64,000 nucleotides of DNA, taken from NCBI GenBank assembly GCA_033816765.1, contig CM066292.1:4402001-4466000 (forward strand). The letters are read 5' to 3'. This document shows, piece by piece, positions 28,107 through 41,400 of the stretch (its first letter is position 1; every line of letters starts with the position of its first letter). Made by a program: the position numbers and the translations under genes. The notes beneath the pieces were generated by a model, which saw only the letters and a program-made list of their open reading frames with translations, did not search any database and was not told the origin of the DNA. Origin of the DNA: Nothopassalora personata. Lineage: Eukaryota > Ascomycota > Dothideomycetes > Mycosphaerellales > Mycosphaerellaceae.

Positions 28107-31019
28107 ATGGTGACCAGGAAGCCAGTCGCTCCCCGCGTCGACACGGCCAAAGCAGCAAGCAATGCACCCCCACCACCACCACCATACCCACAAACACCTA
28201 TCGCGCAGTCGGCCAAGACGGACCCGAGCAGCATCTACTCCCAAGATCTGACCACTTCCCCGGCATTTGACCTCATCGACATGGACGAAGCGCGACAGCG
28301 ACCACGGAGAGACTCCGACGTGAGTTCGCACGGGACGTGGGACTCCGAAGGCAGCAATCGCGACGATGAGACGCCCAGCGACTTGGTGGAGGTGCCGCAA
28401 CCGCTGAAGATCAGGTCCAGTCAGCAGAACATGAAGCACCACGCGAACGAGGAGAAGAGGGATGAGCTGCCCGCCATACTGAGGCCCGGCCCTGCGAATG
28501 GCTCGGCCGCGGTGGGTACGCGAGCACAGGAGCAGCGGTCATACGAAGAGGAGGTCAAGAGCAATCCTTGGCAGTGGGAGTCGAACAACCCCTACCTTCA
28601 GAAACAGCACACGGGGCCGACAGAGGGCAGTCAGAAAGTTTGGGAGCAACCCGCGCATCAGCCGACACCTCCACCTCCGCAGCCTGCGCAAGCTCCGCCC
28701 GTGCCTCCCACAGCACCGCCTCCAGTGCCTGCCGTGGAGCTTCCTACTGTGACGACACCGGCGGACGAGCTTTCGCGACTCTCATTGAGTGATCGACACT
28801 CACAAGGCACAGCGGCGACGTGGGAGACGGCTGAGCAGTTCGAAGTGCCGCAACATGGGCAGTCTCCGTTTCCACATCCCCCCAAGGCGACTTTCGCTGG
28901 CTCCTTAGCTGGCTCGCCGTCAGCAGCTTTCCCACAATCGAATCCCTGGTCTGATGGTAATGAGGCTACTGCACCACCCACGGCGCCACCCAAGGACCCT
29001 TTGACACCAGCTCATGTACAGCAACCAGAGTTCGCACCTCCTGTTGGACCCTCGCCCGTTAAGCCTGCAGAGCCCGTCTATACGACTCCTTCAGGTCAAT
29101 CTCCGTCACAAGTCGGGCCACTCATTGATCATGCCGAGCAACCAATTCCAGCGCCGCCTGCTATCTCTACCCATGCGCAGTCGTCGGGGATGCGATCGAA
29201 CGAATCAGTACCAGAGTCACCGGGAACAAAAGAGAGGCGGCAGAAGAGCGAGACATATCAGATCAAGCATATCAATTGGCAGGATGCGTCTTCCGGCAGA
29301 CCCCAGATGCGCCGGTCACCCATTCTTACTCAAAACGAGAACGGTCCCTGTCCTTTGCTCGCACTGGTGAATGCGCTTGTGTTGAGCACGCCAGCAAGTT
29401 TGGATACTGCACTTATCGAGACCTTACGGACAAGAGAGCAGATCAGCTTGGGTCTGCTCTTAGACGCTGTCATTGATGAGCTCATGTCAGGAAGAAGAGG
29501 CGATGCTGCTGAAGGCCTACCGGACGTCGTTGACCTCTACTCGTTCCTGCTGGCTCTTCACACTGGCATGAACGTCAACCCGCGCTTCGTCACGCCTGCC
29601 ACGCCACAGAGAGGGTCTTATGATGGCCATCCTTCAAGCATGAACGGAGTACATCCTGTGCATCGAGCGCAGCATAAGCCCGGCTGTTTTGAGGAGACGA
29701 GAGAGATGCGTTTGTACAGCACCTTCAGCGTCCCTCTCATCCACGGCTGGACTGCGCCGAAGAACACACCAGCTTATGCGGCCTTTGAGCGAAGCGCAAA
29801 AACTTTTGAGGATGCCCAGAACATTCAACTCGCAGAAGCAGAGTTGGAGGACAAGCTAAGATCCGAGGGCTTGAACTTTCAGGAGCAGCAGACCCTGGAA
29901 GACATCCAGCTTATCAAGCAGTTTCTGCAGAACTGGCCGACACAGCTCACCGACTACGGACTGGAGACGATTTCGAGCAGTCTGCAGCCTGGCCAGATCG
30001 CTATTTTATTCCGCAACGATCACTTCAGCACACTATACAAAGAGCCAAAGCACGGCGCGTTGATGACTTTGGTGACAGACGCAGGCTACAGCTCCCATGA
30101 CGAGATTGTGTGGGAGAGCTTGGTGGATGTCAATGGCGCTGCCAGTGAGATGTTCAGCGGCGACTTCCGTGTTGTCAGTCATGGTCAAGACGCCAGGTTG
30201 AGTCAGGGCAATTCGGCTGGTGGCAGCGAAGGCTGGCAGACTGTTGGTGACGGCCGGAGTCGATACCACAATCAGCGGCCTTCTGGCTCATCGAATACAG
30301 TCGTCCACAACGCCACCACCTCTGAAGGGACTTCACCTCCACTTCCTGGACCACGACCTGCCTCGGACATGAACGGCTCGTCGGGCATTCAGCCACCAGC
30401 ACTATCCGCCACCGAACAAGAAGATCATGATCTCGCGCTTGCCTTGCAACTGCAGGAGGAGGAAGAAGACCAGCAACGACAAGCGGAAGAGCGTCGAAGA
30501 CGAGAACAGCGACTAAGTGAGCAGTTTCTTTCGAGCGAAGAACGACCTCCCCGAATACCGCCACGGCGGAATCAAGCTGGTCGGGGAGGTAATACGACCA
30601 ACATTCCCGTAACAGGTCGCCGGACGACGGGACCTTCAGCAAGACCCGCCGTCAATCGGCCTGCTGATGAGGGAAATCCTGATGCTCCACCTACATATGA
30701 ACAATCGGCATCAGACAGACCTTACCGACCTGCCGGTGCCACCGCACCACCCACACAAGGCAATCCACTGAACGCTCTCGACGCGCTAAGGAGGCAACAA
30801 ACTGGTTTCGCACAGCAGAGCACGGCTAGCGTTAACAGCGCCGGTATGCAATCACAACATGGACGACGACCTAGCTCGAATAGGATCCAGCGAATAACAA
30901 GTCAGATGGCGGGCGGTGCTGGGCCTGGTGCTCCTGCTCCAGCGTATCCCGGGCGACCGCAAGTGCAGGGTGCGGCGAATGTGAAAGATACGCAGGATGA
31001 GAGGTGCGTTGTGATGTGA
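28107..31019 (+). CDS. MINDY-family (FAM63/DUF544) deubiquitinase
   Basis: 970 residues. MINDY enzymes trim long Lys48-linked ubiquitin chains. A disordered Pro-rich N-terminal third precedes the catalytic domain (about 390-660): ILTQNENGPCPLLALVNALV holds the oxyanion Gln and nucleophile Cys415, and ILFRNDHFSTLYK holds catalytic His639. Other family blocks are LPDVVDLYSFLLALHTGMNV and GLETISSSLQPGQIAIL. Near 770-790, EDHDLALALQLQEEEE is a ubiquitin-interacting motif, followed by a charged coiled coil. It ends in CVVM, a CaaX-like box that suggests prenylation and membrane attachment. The frame is open to ATG 27963, but ATG 28107 has A at -3 and G at +4 and is preferred; both lie in frame. 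No intron is seen. Confidence 0.92.
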   Translation: MVTRKPVAPRVDTAKAASNAPPPPPPYPQTPIAQSAKTDPSSIYSQDLTTSPAFDLIDMDEARQRPRRDSDVSSHGTWDSEGSNRDDETPSDLVEVPQPLKIRSSQQNMKHHANEEKRDELPAILRPGPANGSAAVGTRAQEQRSYEEEVKSNPWQWESNNPYLQKQHTGPTEGSQKVWEQPAHQPTPPPPQPAQAPPVPPTAPPPVPAVELPTVTTPADELSRLSLSDRHSQGTAATWETAEQFEVPQHGQSPFPHPPKATFAGSLAGSPSAAFPQSNPWSDGNEATAPPTAPPKDPLTPAHVQQPEFAPPVGPSPVKPAEPVYTTPSGQSPSQVGPLIDHAEQPIPAPPAISTHAQSSGMRSNESVPESPGTKERRQKSETYQIKHINWQDASSGRPQMRRSPILTQNENGPCPLLALVNALVLSTPASLDTALIETLRTREQISLGLLLDAVIDELMSGRRGDAAEGLPDVVDLYSFLLALHTGMNVNPRFVTPATPQRGSYDGHPSSMNGVHPVHRAQHKPGCFEETREMRLYSTFSVPLIHGWTAPKNTPAYAAFERSAKTFEDAQNIQLAEAELEDKLRSEGLNFQEQQTLEDIQLIKQFLQNWPTQLTDYGLETISSSLQPGQIAILFRNDHFSTLYKEPKHGALMTLVTDAGYSSHDEIVWESLVDVNGAASEMFSGDFRVVSHGQDARLSQGNSAGGSEGWQTVGDGRSRYHNQRPSGSSNTVVHNATTSEGTSPPLPGPRPASDMNGSSGIQPPALSATEQEDHDLALALQLQEEEEDQQRQAEERRRREQRLSEQFLSSEERPPRIPPRRNQAGRGGNTTNIPVTGRRTTGPSARPAVNRPADEGNPDAPPTYEQSASDRPYRPAGATAPPTQGNPLNALDALRRQQTGFAQQSTASVNSAGMQSQHGRRPSSNRIQRITSQMAGGAGPGAPAPAYPGRPQVQGAANVKDTQDERCVVM

Positions 31020-32917
31020 GATAATCGTGTTCGAACGATGATGATGCTTGAGGATGCGCGCTTCTGTGCTGCTTTTGTGATGCGATAGGAGAGACGCCGA
31101 TACCCCTTCCAAAGCTTTTGAACACTGTTCGTTACGAGAGGATTAGTGGGCTTCGGTTGAGGTGAAGAACATTTCATATCGCGCACACGGTAGAGTCCAG
31201 CTTCGAGATCTGTAATGAAGGTTGGTAACGCTGCCAGATGGACCTCCAAAGCAAGAACCAAGGCCTAACCACGAGACGACCTCTGTTGCATCCGGCATGT
31301 GAGACGCCAAGGCATCTGTACACGGATCGTTGGCTGAATTTCGGCAGGAATTCGTTGACGCGCAATATCTAATGACACGCTCTCAACATGAGTTTTACGA
31401 TTCTTGTCCTCCCTCTGGCCTCTGTCTCGTCGATCGACCTGCTTCCGTCCTTGACACTGTGGATTAATGGCGCGATGATCGTGGGTCTTTGCACTCTGCA
31501 TCTTCTCTTCTTGCTCCCTCATCATGTAAATCTCACGGGTCGCAATAAGTACCACAAAGTTGGCGAAGGCAGGCATCGCTGACTTGTGGGGGATCTTCAT
31601 CTAGTGATTCTTGTCAGAATTACTGTAGAGTCGTTGTAAATAAAGCCTACGTACGGGTTTCGGCTTTCGTCTAGGGGAACTTTGCTGTCATGTTCGCCGG
31701 CGGGCTGTCTCTTGATGTCTTGGCGCGTTTTCGCTCGCAGCTGCCATAATAAAGGTGCTGATGCTTGCTACAGGTCGGTACCGACGCCGTCATGGCGGTT
31801 AGCTTGAATTTGGAGGGTGTCGAGCTTGCGCGGCAGATGAGACATGGGAGTTCTTCAATTCGTCAATCTTCTTGGGTGTCTTATTTTATAGGGCTCCAGC
31901 CAGAATCGGGTTCATCTCTAGAAGGGTCTGATTGGCGGCCCAGTGACTTTGGTACTTACTGTGTTGACCTGGGGCGGCGCGAGAACGTCATCGCGAAGAC
32001 GATTGAGCAGCCTGTCAATCGACGTGGTGGATGGAGGCGCTTGTCAGTTGACGCTGTGATATGCAGGCTTTTGTTGTGCAATGACGATGTTCAATTTGAT
32101 AGGAGGAAGCTGACGATACAACCAGGCTCTTGTTCTTAAAACATGTTCACCAGGTGACAATATCACTAGCATCTGCGCTTCTTTCTAATCTTACTCAACA
32201 TCGCGCAAAATGGCATTTCACCGCAAGCATGACAGCAGCGAGTGAGGCCTGACGAGAATCAACCTGCGGTCGTCCAAGAGAAAGATAAGCGACGGTGACG
32301 ATACACCACCGGCCAAGGAAGCCCAGAAAGTCCAGAAGCTCGAGAAGTCGAAGGCTCATGTCAGTATGTCACTTGTTCTCATTATTCGAACCGCATCTTA
32401 TCGGTGAAAGTTAGCAGAGCGGCATAATGTGCCTCAGTGCAGTATGTTATGTGCAAGTCCCTGGATAGCCGCGTCAATATCGCGTTACTGGGGAAGTGGG
32501 TAAACGTACACCAACGAGCACTCCCAGGGTTTCCCTCACTCATCTTGCGAACCGTTGAGCCATGATATGCTCTCGGCTTGGAGAATCTCCAATACACTAA
32601 TACATCCGATCGTGTAGCATAATTCCTCCGCCTCGCTTCTGTACAATTAGTAACCATGAGCGCTTTCATGAGCTTCCCTCTTCATTGGATCATGGAGGCG
32701 CCGCAGCTCAGGTCGTGGATGGATCAAAGATGCGCTCGGAGCAGTGTTACCTGCTCGAGTTGGGTATTTATTTCTACGCTAAATTCTACAACTTCTACAT
32801 CAGGCCAACGTTAGCTTGCTGTAAACCAAGCAGAATCTTGCGATCTGCTGCGCAGGTGGGAGATTTGGTTGCATGCTGTTGTAGGAAATCTGTCGTTTTC
32901 GAGATGAGTAGCTGTAG
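31020..32917. other. intergenic host DNA, possible gene remnant
   Basis: Mostly without coding evidence. Around 32213-32370 an AAAATGGC start is followed by MAFHRKHDSSE, a stop, and then an open basic stretch (RSSKRKISDGDDTPPAKEAQ), which may be the first exon of a decayed gene. I do not recognise it. Copia enters at 32918 after TGTAG. Confidence 0.35.
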
Positions 32918-33093
32918 TGTTGTGAATCAGGTGACCAAGGGCCATGTTAGTCAGGACTTGGCACACATACACTATATTACACTGTTTTCTGTAGCTAGAT
33001 AGTCTTACACTGTGTAGCAATTCATAAGGGTAACTAATCCACCCTATCGTTTTAATCTAGAAGCTTGTACTCGTCAAATACCTAAATACAATA
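32918..33093 (+). repeat. 5' LTR of Copia
   Basis: 176 bp, TGTTGTGAATCAGG... to ...ATACAATA (RIP form of CA end). It differs from the 3' LTR mostly by C-to-T and G-to-A changes. Confidence 0.9.
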
Positions 33094-36050
33094 GGTTATA
33101 AGCCCGGGTGCTCCTCTGCCTATTCAAATTAGAACCTAAATCGTTATCGAAGCTCTATTAAGGATTAGCTTGCCTTACTAGTAGACCCGACCCTATATTT
33201 GTTTTACGGATAACTATCTAATCGATTTAAGAACCACTATAGGAGATCGGCACTAAGCACTAGTACCGTAGTATAGCATCTAAAAGAGCTAGACTAGGTA
33301 TAGAGTTTAGAAACAACACCTCTAGCAACCTAGTAAGATCCGCTAAGGACAACTAGGTGCTTAGGAAAGGCGTGTAGTTCTAGGCATAGAAATCTATACT
33401 AATTAGCGTACTGCTAGAGAAGGATCTAGTTAGATACATAATCTATAATCTAGACTAGGTTAACCTAAAGTACGCTCTAAACAGGGTAGCTTATAATTAA
33501 CCCTAAGATGCAACTAAGAATATCTAAGATAAGACAGCTTAGAATAAAGCCCCTTAGGACATTACTAGTAGTATATGATATAAAGCTGCCTATAAGCGAT
33601 AGAAGAAAGAGGACATATAAGTATATAGCATTATTATAGCTAGATTGGATTCTACCCTAAGGCTAAACTTTAGAGATATAGACAAGTTAGCTAAGGAATT
33701 ATATAATTTGATTAAGGCAATATATAAGCTAGTTATTATAATTAATCTATATAACACTCTAAAGGCAGTTAGGCACATTAAACTAGATGCTACAAGACCT
33801 AATACATTAAAGTACTATAAAGACTTTTAAGCATAGGTAAATAATAACAAGACTGCTATAGAGCAATTTATTAGATCTTCCCTAGTTAATAATAAGTTAA
33901 GGCTTAAATCCTTTTTTGTCCTCCTAGATAGCATCTATAGATTGTACTTTGTTAAAGGTCTAAACTATGTCGAATAGCTTAGGACATAGAGACACAATAA
34001 TCCCCTAGAATTAACTACCCTAGAGAGAATGTTTATAACTCTTAGGAAGGAGCAAGTACCTACTACCTATAAGCCTAGTAATAGCTTTATTAGAGCATTC
34101 TTAAGCAAGAATAATAATAAGCAGTGCATATAGTGCTTATATAAGCACACTAACGCGAACTGCTATAAGCAGCATCTAGAGAAGAATCCTAGGAACAGGT
34201 CTAAGAAGGGTAAAGACACCCTAAAGGATAGGGTAAAGAAGGTAAAGGGCAGTAAATGCTATAGGAAGAGGATTGCTATAGCAATTAATAACTAGTTAGA
34301 CTTATTATCTAATTAGGAGCATAGCTGTAACAGTAATAGGGACTAGAGATAACTATATAGGAGGTCTAGAGTAGCTATTGCAGTTACATAACTAGTATAT
34401 ATAGGAAGGACAGTAGCTGCCGCATTAAACCTAATGTTAATAGACAAAGTCTATAATATAGGCACATCCTTCTATATCTATAATAATCTTATAGACCTTT
34501 AGAATGTTAGGCTAAGACTAAGGCCTATATACTTCTTATAGGCCGTTAGGTAAGGATCTCTTATAACTAAAGAAGAATTAGAGTAGGTTATAAAGAACTA
34601 TCTTAGTTAAGAGACTACCCTCCTTCTTCGTAATATGCTTTACTTACTAGAGTTAGATGCAACACTAATCTCTATAGAACTCCTATATAAGAAACATAGA
34701 GTATACCTAGATAGACTATCTAAAATGCTGTTCTAGAAGGACAAGCCTATAGGCTTAGTTAAGATAATGAAAAATGTTATTGTCTTCAGGAACCTTATAG
34801 TAAAGAGGGGTTCTAGGAAGGATAAAGACAGATTAGTACTAAAAGGACTTACTACTCTTACATTTACTAAGCTAAGAACTAACATAGTTAGATAGTATTA
34901 AAGGCTTAGGCATATTAGGAGCACATTACTTAATACTATAAAAGAAGCAGTTAAGGGCCTAGAAGATGTTAATACTATAGAGTTAGGGCACTATAAGACT
35001 TGTAAGCTTACAAGGTTATAAAGAGTTGTTGTAAGAATCCCTAGGAGACCTACACTAGAGGCATTAGATAAAATCTATACTAACCTAGTTAGTCTAATTA
35101 CTCCACTCTCTTATAAGAGTTACGCATATTACCTTATGCTTACGTGTGCTAAAACTAGGATAAGATAGTGCTTGCTACTTCTAAAGAAAAGTAATGCTCT
35201 AACAGCAATTAAGACTTAGCTTACTATAATATAGAACTACTATAAGAAGAAACCTAAGATCTAGTTCTTAGATAGTAGTAGGGAATTTAACAACATTGAA
35301 CTTAGAACATATACCTAACATAAAGGGATTAGATGGGATTTTGTATTACTATATACACCTAAGTAGAACGGAATTGCTAAAGCTTCTAACAAAGTTATTA
35401 TTAACAAGGCTAGAGCTATACTTGTAGACTCTAGCTTACTACAGAACCTCTAGCCCTAGGCTATGGATTTTGTATGCTATATTACGAACCGCCTCTTTAA
35501 CTTAATAATAAAAAATGTACTATAGATTAACTTTAAGAAGGACCTAGGCATTAATGTTGAAAAGATAGACTTAAGGAATGTAAGGAGGTTTAGATGTAAA
35601 GCATATAAACATAACGACAATTACACTAAGTCTAAAAAGTTCTCTATAAGGGCGGATATATAGTAGTATATAGGATTCTAGGGTAGTTTATTAACTAACT
35701 ACCTACTATAGAAGCTATAGTAGGAGAAGGGAAAATAGGTCTATAAGATAACCTATTCCCCCTATATAACTTTTAATGAAGATTTCTTATAGAACTCGTA
35801 ATACTAAATCCCTATAGGCAAGTAGGTCGCTTAGGGGGAGTAGACAGGGCAGACTGTTAAGAGCTCCTAGCTTGCTACTAGTAATAAGCATACTGTCCTA
35901 GATAACGAGATCACCTTCCTTAGACACCCCTATAATAACCCTAAGGACCCTTACTATAAAGGTATTTATATGCCTTATAAAGGGCTACACGAGCTAGAAG
36001 CGAGTTACTAACCCTATAAACCTTTAAGGGGAGCTATATAGCTAGAAGGG
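33094..36050 (+). pseudogene. RIP-mutated Copia gag-protease-integrase
   Basis: Broken coding region. A Gag CCHC-like knuckle (CIQCLYKHTNANC) lies near 34115. NIGTSFYIYNN near 34460 matches the Copia protease DxGTS region. The integrase zinc region and core follow: CKTCKLTR and ITPLSYKSYAYYLMLTCAKT near 35000-35160, and REFNNIEL ... GIRWDFVLLYTPKQNGIAKA near 35280-35385, the HxxNG block of Copia integrase. Stops interrupt every frame at former CAG, CAA and TGG codons. It runs into the G2 insertion at 36051; the RT continues at 43471. Confidence 0.85.
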
Positions 36051-36459
36051 TGTTACGGTTCTGATCTAGGGCTAAAGGAAGCTAACTAATTAGACCTCCA
36101 CAATTGGTGGGCGCTTCCGCCCGAGAAGTGCTCTCTTACCCGTAGGAATAAAACTAAGGAACCGAGAGAGCAACTAAAGTGATCTCCTTAATCTCGTTAA
36201 TCTCGGTGATCTCGAGAGAGCATAGAGAGCATAGAGAGCACGGAGAGCAAACGCTCTATCTCCTTTATATTTAGGAACGCTAGAAACCCTTATAGTTCTA
36301 ATACGTTTAACTTATGTTACTATCTCACTAATTGGAATACAACTCTTATTCCTATTATTTATCTTCGCTTAGCTTGCTTTAGCCTCTCTAAAGAATAATA
36401 CCGCCACGTAACTTGACTTATCTCTCTTTTAAGACTAGCCCTAGAACGAGATAATAACA
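36051..36459 (+). repeat. 5' LTR of the RIP-mutated G2 (409-bp type)
   Basis: Starts TGTTACGG. The U3 has its own arrays: AATCTCG units (36188-36215) and AGAGAGCAT units (36215-36250). The last 200 bp match the other G2 LTRs. Confidence 0.9.
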
Positions 36460-36476
36460 CTTTAAACGCCCTTAGG

Positions 36477-38495
36477 ATAAGCGCTACTTAAGCAGCTAGT
36501 AGGAGAATACCCGCCCCTAGCGAAGTAGGAAGTATCCGCCGTGCGCTACTACAATAGACTACTACGAAGGACGATAAGTCTAATGACGATAACGAGCCTA
36601 CTCTAAGGAAGAACGACGTTAAGGCTGCTAAGCTAGACCTCTTCTATAGAGACAGGGCTAAGTTTGACGACTAGATTAATTAGATAGATATGTACCTTAT
36701 ATTCAACCTAGTCGATGCCGATAAAAGAACTATCTTCGCCATTACGTACCTTCGTAGAAGCGCGTAGAACTGGATCAAACCTTACCTTAAGGAATACCTT
36801 AAAGGTATAGGACGATTAGACCCTACTAGAATGTTTAGGAGCTATACCCTTTTTAAAGAGAAGATAAAATCAATCTTTAGAACCTCGAACGAAGTCCAAC
36901 AGGCTATACGAATCATTCAACACCTAAAGTAGAAGACGTCTGCTTTAGAGTATGCCGCCAAATTCGAAGAATACGGACAAATTACTAGATAGGACTAGAC
37001 GGCGTTAATGACTATGTTCCGACGTAGACTTAAGGACTCCGTTAAGGACGAGTTAATAAGACACGGAGGACAGATTACTAACCTCGAAGAGCTAATAAAA
37101 GCGTCGATTAACATCGATAACCAGCTCTAGGAACGACACTAGGAGAAGAAATACGACTCCAAAGTAGGAGGAATAGTAGGATACGCTCCGGACCGTAGAC
37201 CCTTAGGAGGATACGTTGCGAAGGGAGAATTCTTACGACAAAGCTAACCCTACTATAGACTACAGCTAATAGAACTAGACGTTACCTAACGAGGACGGAG
37301 GATCGACAAGAGTAGGGGCCACGGAAAGAAGCCCTTTAAAGGAAAAGGAAAACTCACATGCTATGCCTATAGTAAGGAAGGTTATATAGCGCGGGATTAC
37401 CGCGGTAAGAATATAGTGCGCCGCGAGCAGTTTAATATAATACAACCCCGAACTAGTAAATCTAAGAGTAGCGTTAGATCTCGAGGAGATACCGACTATA
37501 CTCGGAGAGTAGAGGAGAGAGCTAGTAATAGAAGCACGACGCCTCTCCTAGACCCCTTAGAAGGACGAGGAGGATACTATAGGCAGTAAATAGTAGTCAT
37601 TCTATTTAATACGAAGAACCAACTACGATAGTTCAACATAATAACACGAAGAGTCGACTACGAGACCGAATCTAAGTCTCGAAATGGTTATAGAAGCCTT
37701 TATTAGCGATTCTGTTACTAAGACTCGTGTTAAATCTACTACGCCGCGAAGTCAGGCGTAGGGTATTAGCCTTAGCAACTACGAGGAACCCTAGGAGCGA
37801 CGTATAGGTAAGACGCTACGCTCCGAGAAGTAGACATCGATAAATCCTACTTTAACGAAGATAGAAGCGATAAAGAAAATCAGGACCTAGGATAGAACGG
37901 ATTATAGTTACTAGAACTATAGGAAGAAAGTTAAGAAACCACCGGGCTAGATACTATCGAGGAAGAACAGGATCCGGAAGAATTAAGCGAAGAAGATTCC
38001 TCCGAAGGAGAAGAGAGCGATACTAACGACGATAACGAACAACTTACCTTTACGGTAGATGCACCTAAAAAACTGTACGACATAATTATCTACCTATAAA
38101 GAAGGCACGAGGGATTCCTACCTAAGATAGGTAGACGAAGGAGGCTACATTCTATTAAGTTTAATAAGATACTCGACACCCTACGAGGCATGGCCTAGGG
38201 ATACCTACTCATAGAAACAACCGAGAATCTAGTAACTACCGTTATAGAACGACTACCAATAGGAAGCCGAATAACAGGAACCGGATATCTTATACCGTTA
38301 GGAACATTTATATCGAATGAATTACGTAACATAGTGCAGTACGCACGCGCACTCTACTTAGAAACGTAGAAGATCTAGGAACGTAATAGACTACAAGTAT
38401 AGACATAGGGCAACGAGCTATAGGTTCTAGCCGAAGCCTCTAGGCACGAAGCACAGCGAACTACATACTATTCGGGAAAAGGATTAGCTCCCTAG
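36477..38495 (+). pseudogene. RIP-mutated gag of G2
   Basis: Collinear with 48166-50184. The start is ATA, the knuckle cysteine codons are altered (CYACGKEGHMARDC is broken by a Trp/Cys-to-stop change and G/H-to-Y changes near 37360), and there are many TAG stops. Not functional. Confidence 0.9.
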
Positions 38496-38497
38496 GA

Positions 38498-41400
38498 ATA
38501 AGCGACCGGAGGGAGTTATATAATACTTAGGCTTACGCATCGACATTAAACACAGTTTTCTAGACACAAGCAATCGTTAACAGACACAAGACTAGTGTTA
38601 TAATCGACTTAGGAGTAGCGGGGAACTTTATCTCCGAGTCTTTTACAAGAAGAAACGGGTTAGCTGCCCTAAAGAAGAAATAGGGTTACGAGTTAATCGC
38701 GGTAAACGGATTATCGTTACCTAGCGTAGAATAGGAGACGATACTATTGCTACTAGCTATCTAATAGCACTATGAGAATATTACCTTAGATGTTACTAAT
38801 ATAGCTAGTTATAACATAGTATTAGGTATGCCTTAGTTGAGAAAGCACAATCTAGTAATCGACTAGAGAAGAGGAGTACTCATATTTAGGGAATGCGATT
38901 GCGTTGTCGACATTTAGCCTACGTAGTAGTAGCGTTCACTAGTAGATAAGGCAAGGAAACAGCTAAACGAGATATAGCTTACGCCGAATAGAAGGATAGA
39001 AGAACTACCTTCGACCGGGATAGACACTAGCGTAGGGCCGCCGGGTTATGAAGTTACTAGAAGTAATAGAAGTAACGCACCATCGAAGAATACTAACATC
39101 TTAGAGTTAAGTATTCCTAAGGAGTATTATAAGTAGTCGCGACTCTTTAAAGAGGAAAGAGGTAAAACCGCCTTACCTAAGCACCGCCTATAGGATTACA
39201 AGATTAACATTCAGCTAGGGAAAGAGCCTCTATAGGGACCCCTATATTAAATGTCTAAGAAAGAGCTACAGACCCTACGAGAATAGCTAAAGGAGAAGTT
39301 AGCTAAAGGATAGATAAGAAGATCCACCTTAAGTGCAGGATGTTAGGAACCGCTGTACGTTATCCCAACTGGGCTTGGATCTTTGCAGTGATGTCTCTGA
39401 CTCGTTGAGAAGGTAGTGGTCCCAAACAGTATATGGTGTATACTTGAAATGAGTTGAGCACGAGGCTCCTATCTACTCGTAAAGAAGCGTCGTCTATATA
39501 GTGCCATGTCTTGGCGTGATCTGTCCTGCTCTGCCCTGAGCGAGTCTGATCAACTGATCAAGAGTGATCAGGACCGATCAGTCCTGATCGCTCTGTCACG
39601 TGACTCCCCAGGCATCCATGTCTGCAGCTTCGTCTGGTTTCCTGCTCCGTTGTCCAACCATTTGCACCGACAACACTGTTCTGTAACACAGGAACTCTAT
39701 GTATGTTCGTTCTAAAAGCAAACGGGAAGTTACGACTCGTATAAGACTATAGGAAGTTAAACGAGATTACGATTAAGAACCGATACCCGCTACCTAACAT
39801 CGAAGAAGCATAAGATAGATTAACCGGATCGGACTAGTACACGAAGATTAACCTACGAGATGCCTTCTATACTATACGAATAGTAGAAGGAGAAGAATAG
39901 AAAACCGCTTTTAGAATAAGATACGGACTCTACGAATTCTTAGTTATGCTAATAGGATTAACTAACGCACCCGCATCCTACTAGGACCTTGTTAACGAAA
40001 CACTTAGAGACCTACTCGACGTATGCGTTATCGCCTATATAGACGACATACTGGTCTACACGAAAGGATCCCTATAGGAACACATAAGACAAGTCTAGAA
40101 CGTCTTCGAACGACTTACGCAATTAGGATTTAAGACGGCACCCGAGAAATGCGAATTCTATAAGAAAGAAGTTAAATTCCTAGGCTTCATCATTAGCACT
40201 ATAGGGATAACGATCGACCCTACGAAGACATAGTCAATTAGAGAATAGCTAGAACCGAAAACAGTTAAGGACGTACAATCATTCCTTAGACTAGCGAACT
40301 ACAACCGGAAATTCATTAAGGACTACTTAAAGACAGTAGCACTAATAACGATGCTTATAAGAAAGGACGTTACTTAGAAATAGGGAAAAGAACAGATTAA
40401 AGCATTTAAGAAACTTAAGAAACAATGCGCTTTAGCCCCTACGCTTCGACTATTCGATAGTAGTAAGGAAGTCCACATCGAGACCGATACGTCTAATATA
40501 GCAATAGGCGCGTGTTTAACATAGACATATAATAGGTAGAGACACCTAGTAGCCTATTACTCCCGGAAAATGACTATAGCGGAACAGAACTACAACATCT
40601 ATAATAAAGAGCTTCTAGCCATTGTTGCTACTATACAACATTAGAGAGTATATGTCGAGGGCCTACCGAAGTTAACGATTCTTTCTAACTATAAGAATCT
40701 TACGTACTTCATAACGACGAAAGAACTTACCCGAAGGCAAGCCCGCTAGTCGGAGCTACTAGGACAGTATAAGTTCGAAATTAAATATACTCTAGGAAGA
40801 GAGAATAGCCGCGCCGACGCGCTAAGCCGAAGAAGCGACTACATAGAAGGAAAAGAACCAGTATAACACAAGATATTAAAGACAAACCCCGACGGAAGTC
40901 TTAGTGTAAACATAAGAGAATTCAATAACATCGTATGGATATTAGGCGATAGGGACGAACAATTCCCTATATCGTAAGGAAAATACTAAGTACCTAAGGA
41001 TCGAGAAGAAGAATGCATACGACAACATTACGACGGACCAACTTATAGACACCCTAGAACTTCAAAAACTATGGACCTAATATAGCGCAGTTTCTCATTT
41101 CTATAGATAAGACTTAAGGTGTCACGCTACATTAAACAATACGTACACTGCTAACGAAACAAGGCTACGAGACATGCAAAATACGGTTACCTATAGTTTA
41201 GGACACCACCGACGAAACCATAGGACGAAGTCATAATAGACTTTATTACGAAACTCCTACCGTTAAGAGATTAAGTTACGAAACAACTATACGACATAAT
41301 ACTAGTTATAGTTAATAGACTTACGAAATACGCACACTTCATTCCTGCATTAGAAACGTACAATGTAGAGTAGCTCGGATACCTCGTACTAGATAAACTT

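Noticed and set aside
31765..32139. 124-codon plus frame between MINDY and Copia
   Set aside because: No similarity, no start context or domain that I can see; composition is like the surrounding intergenic DNA.
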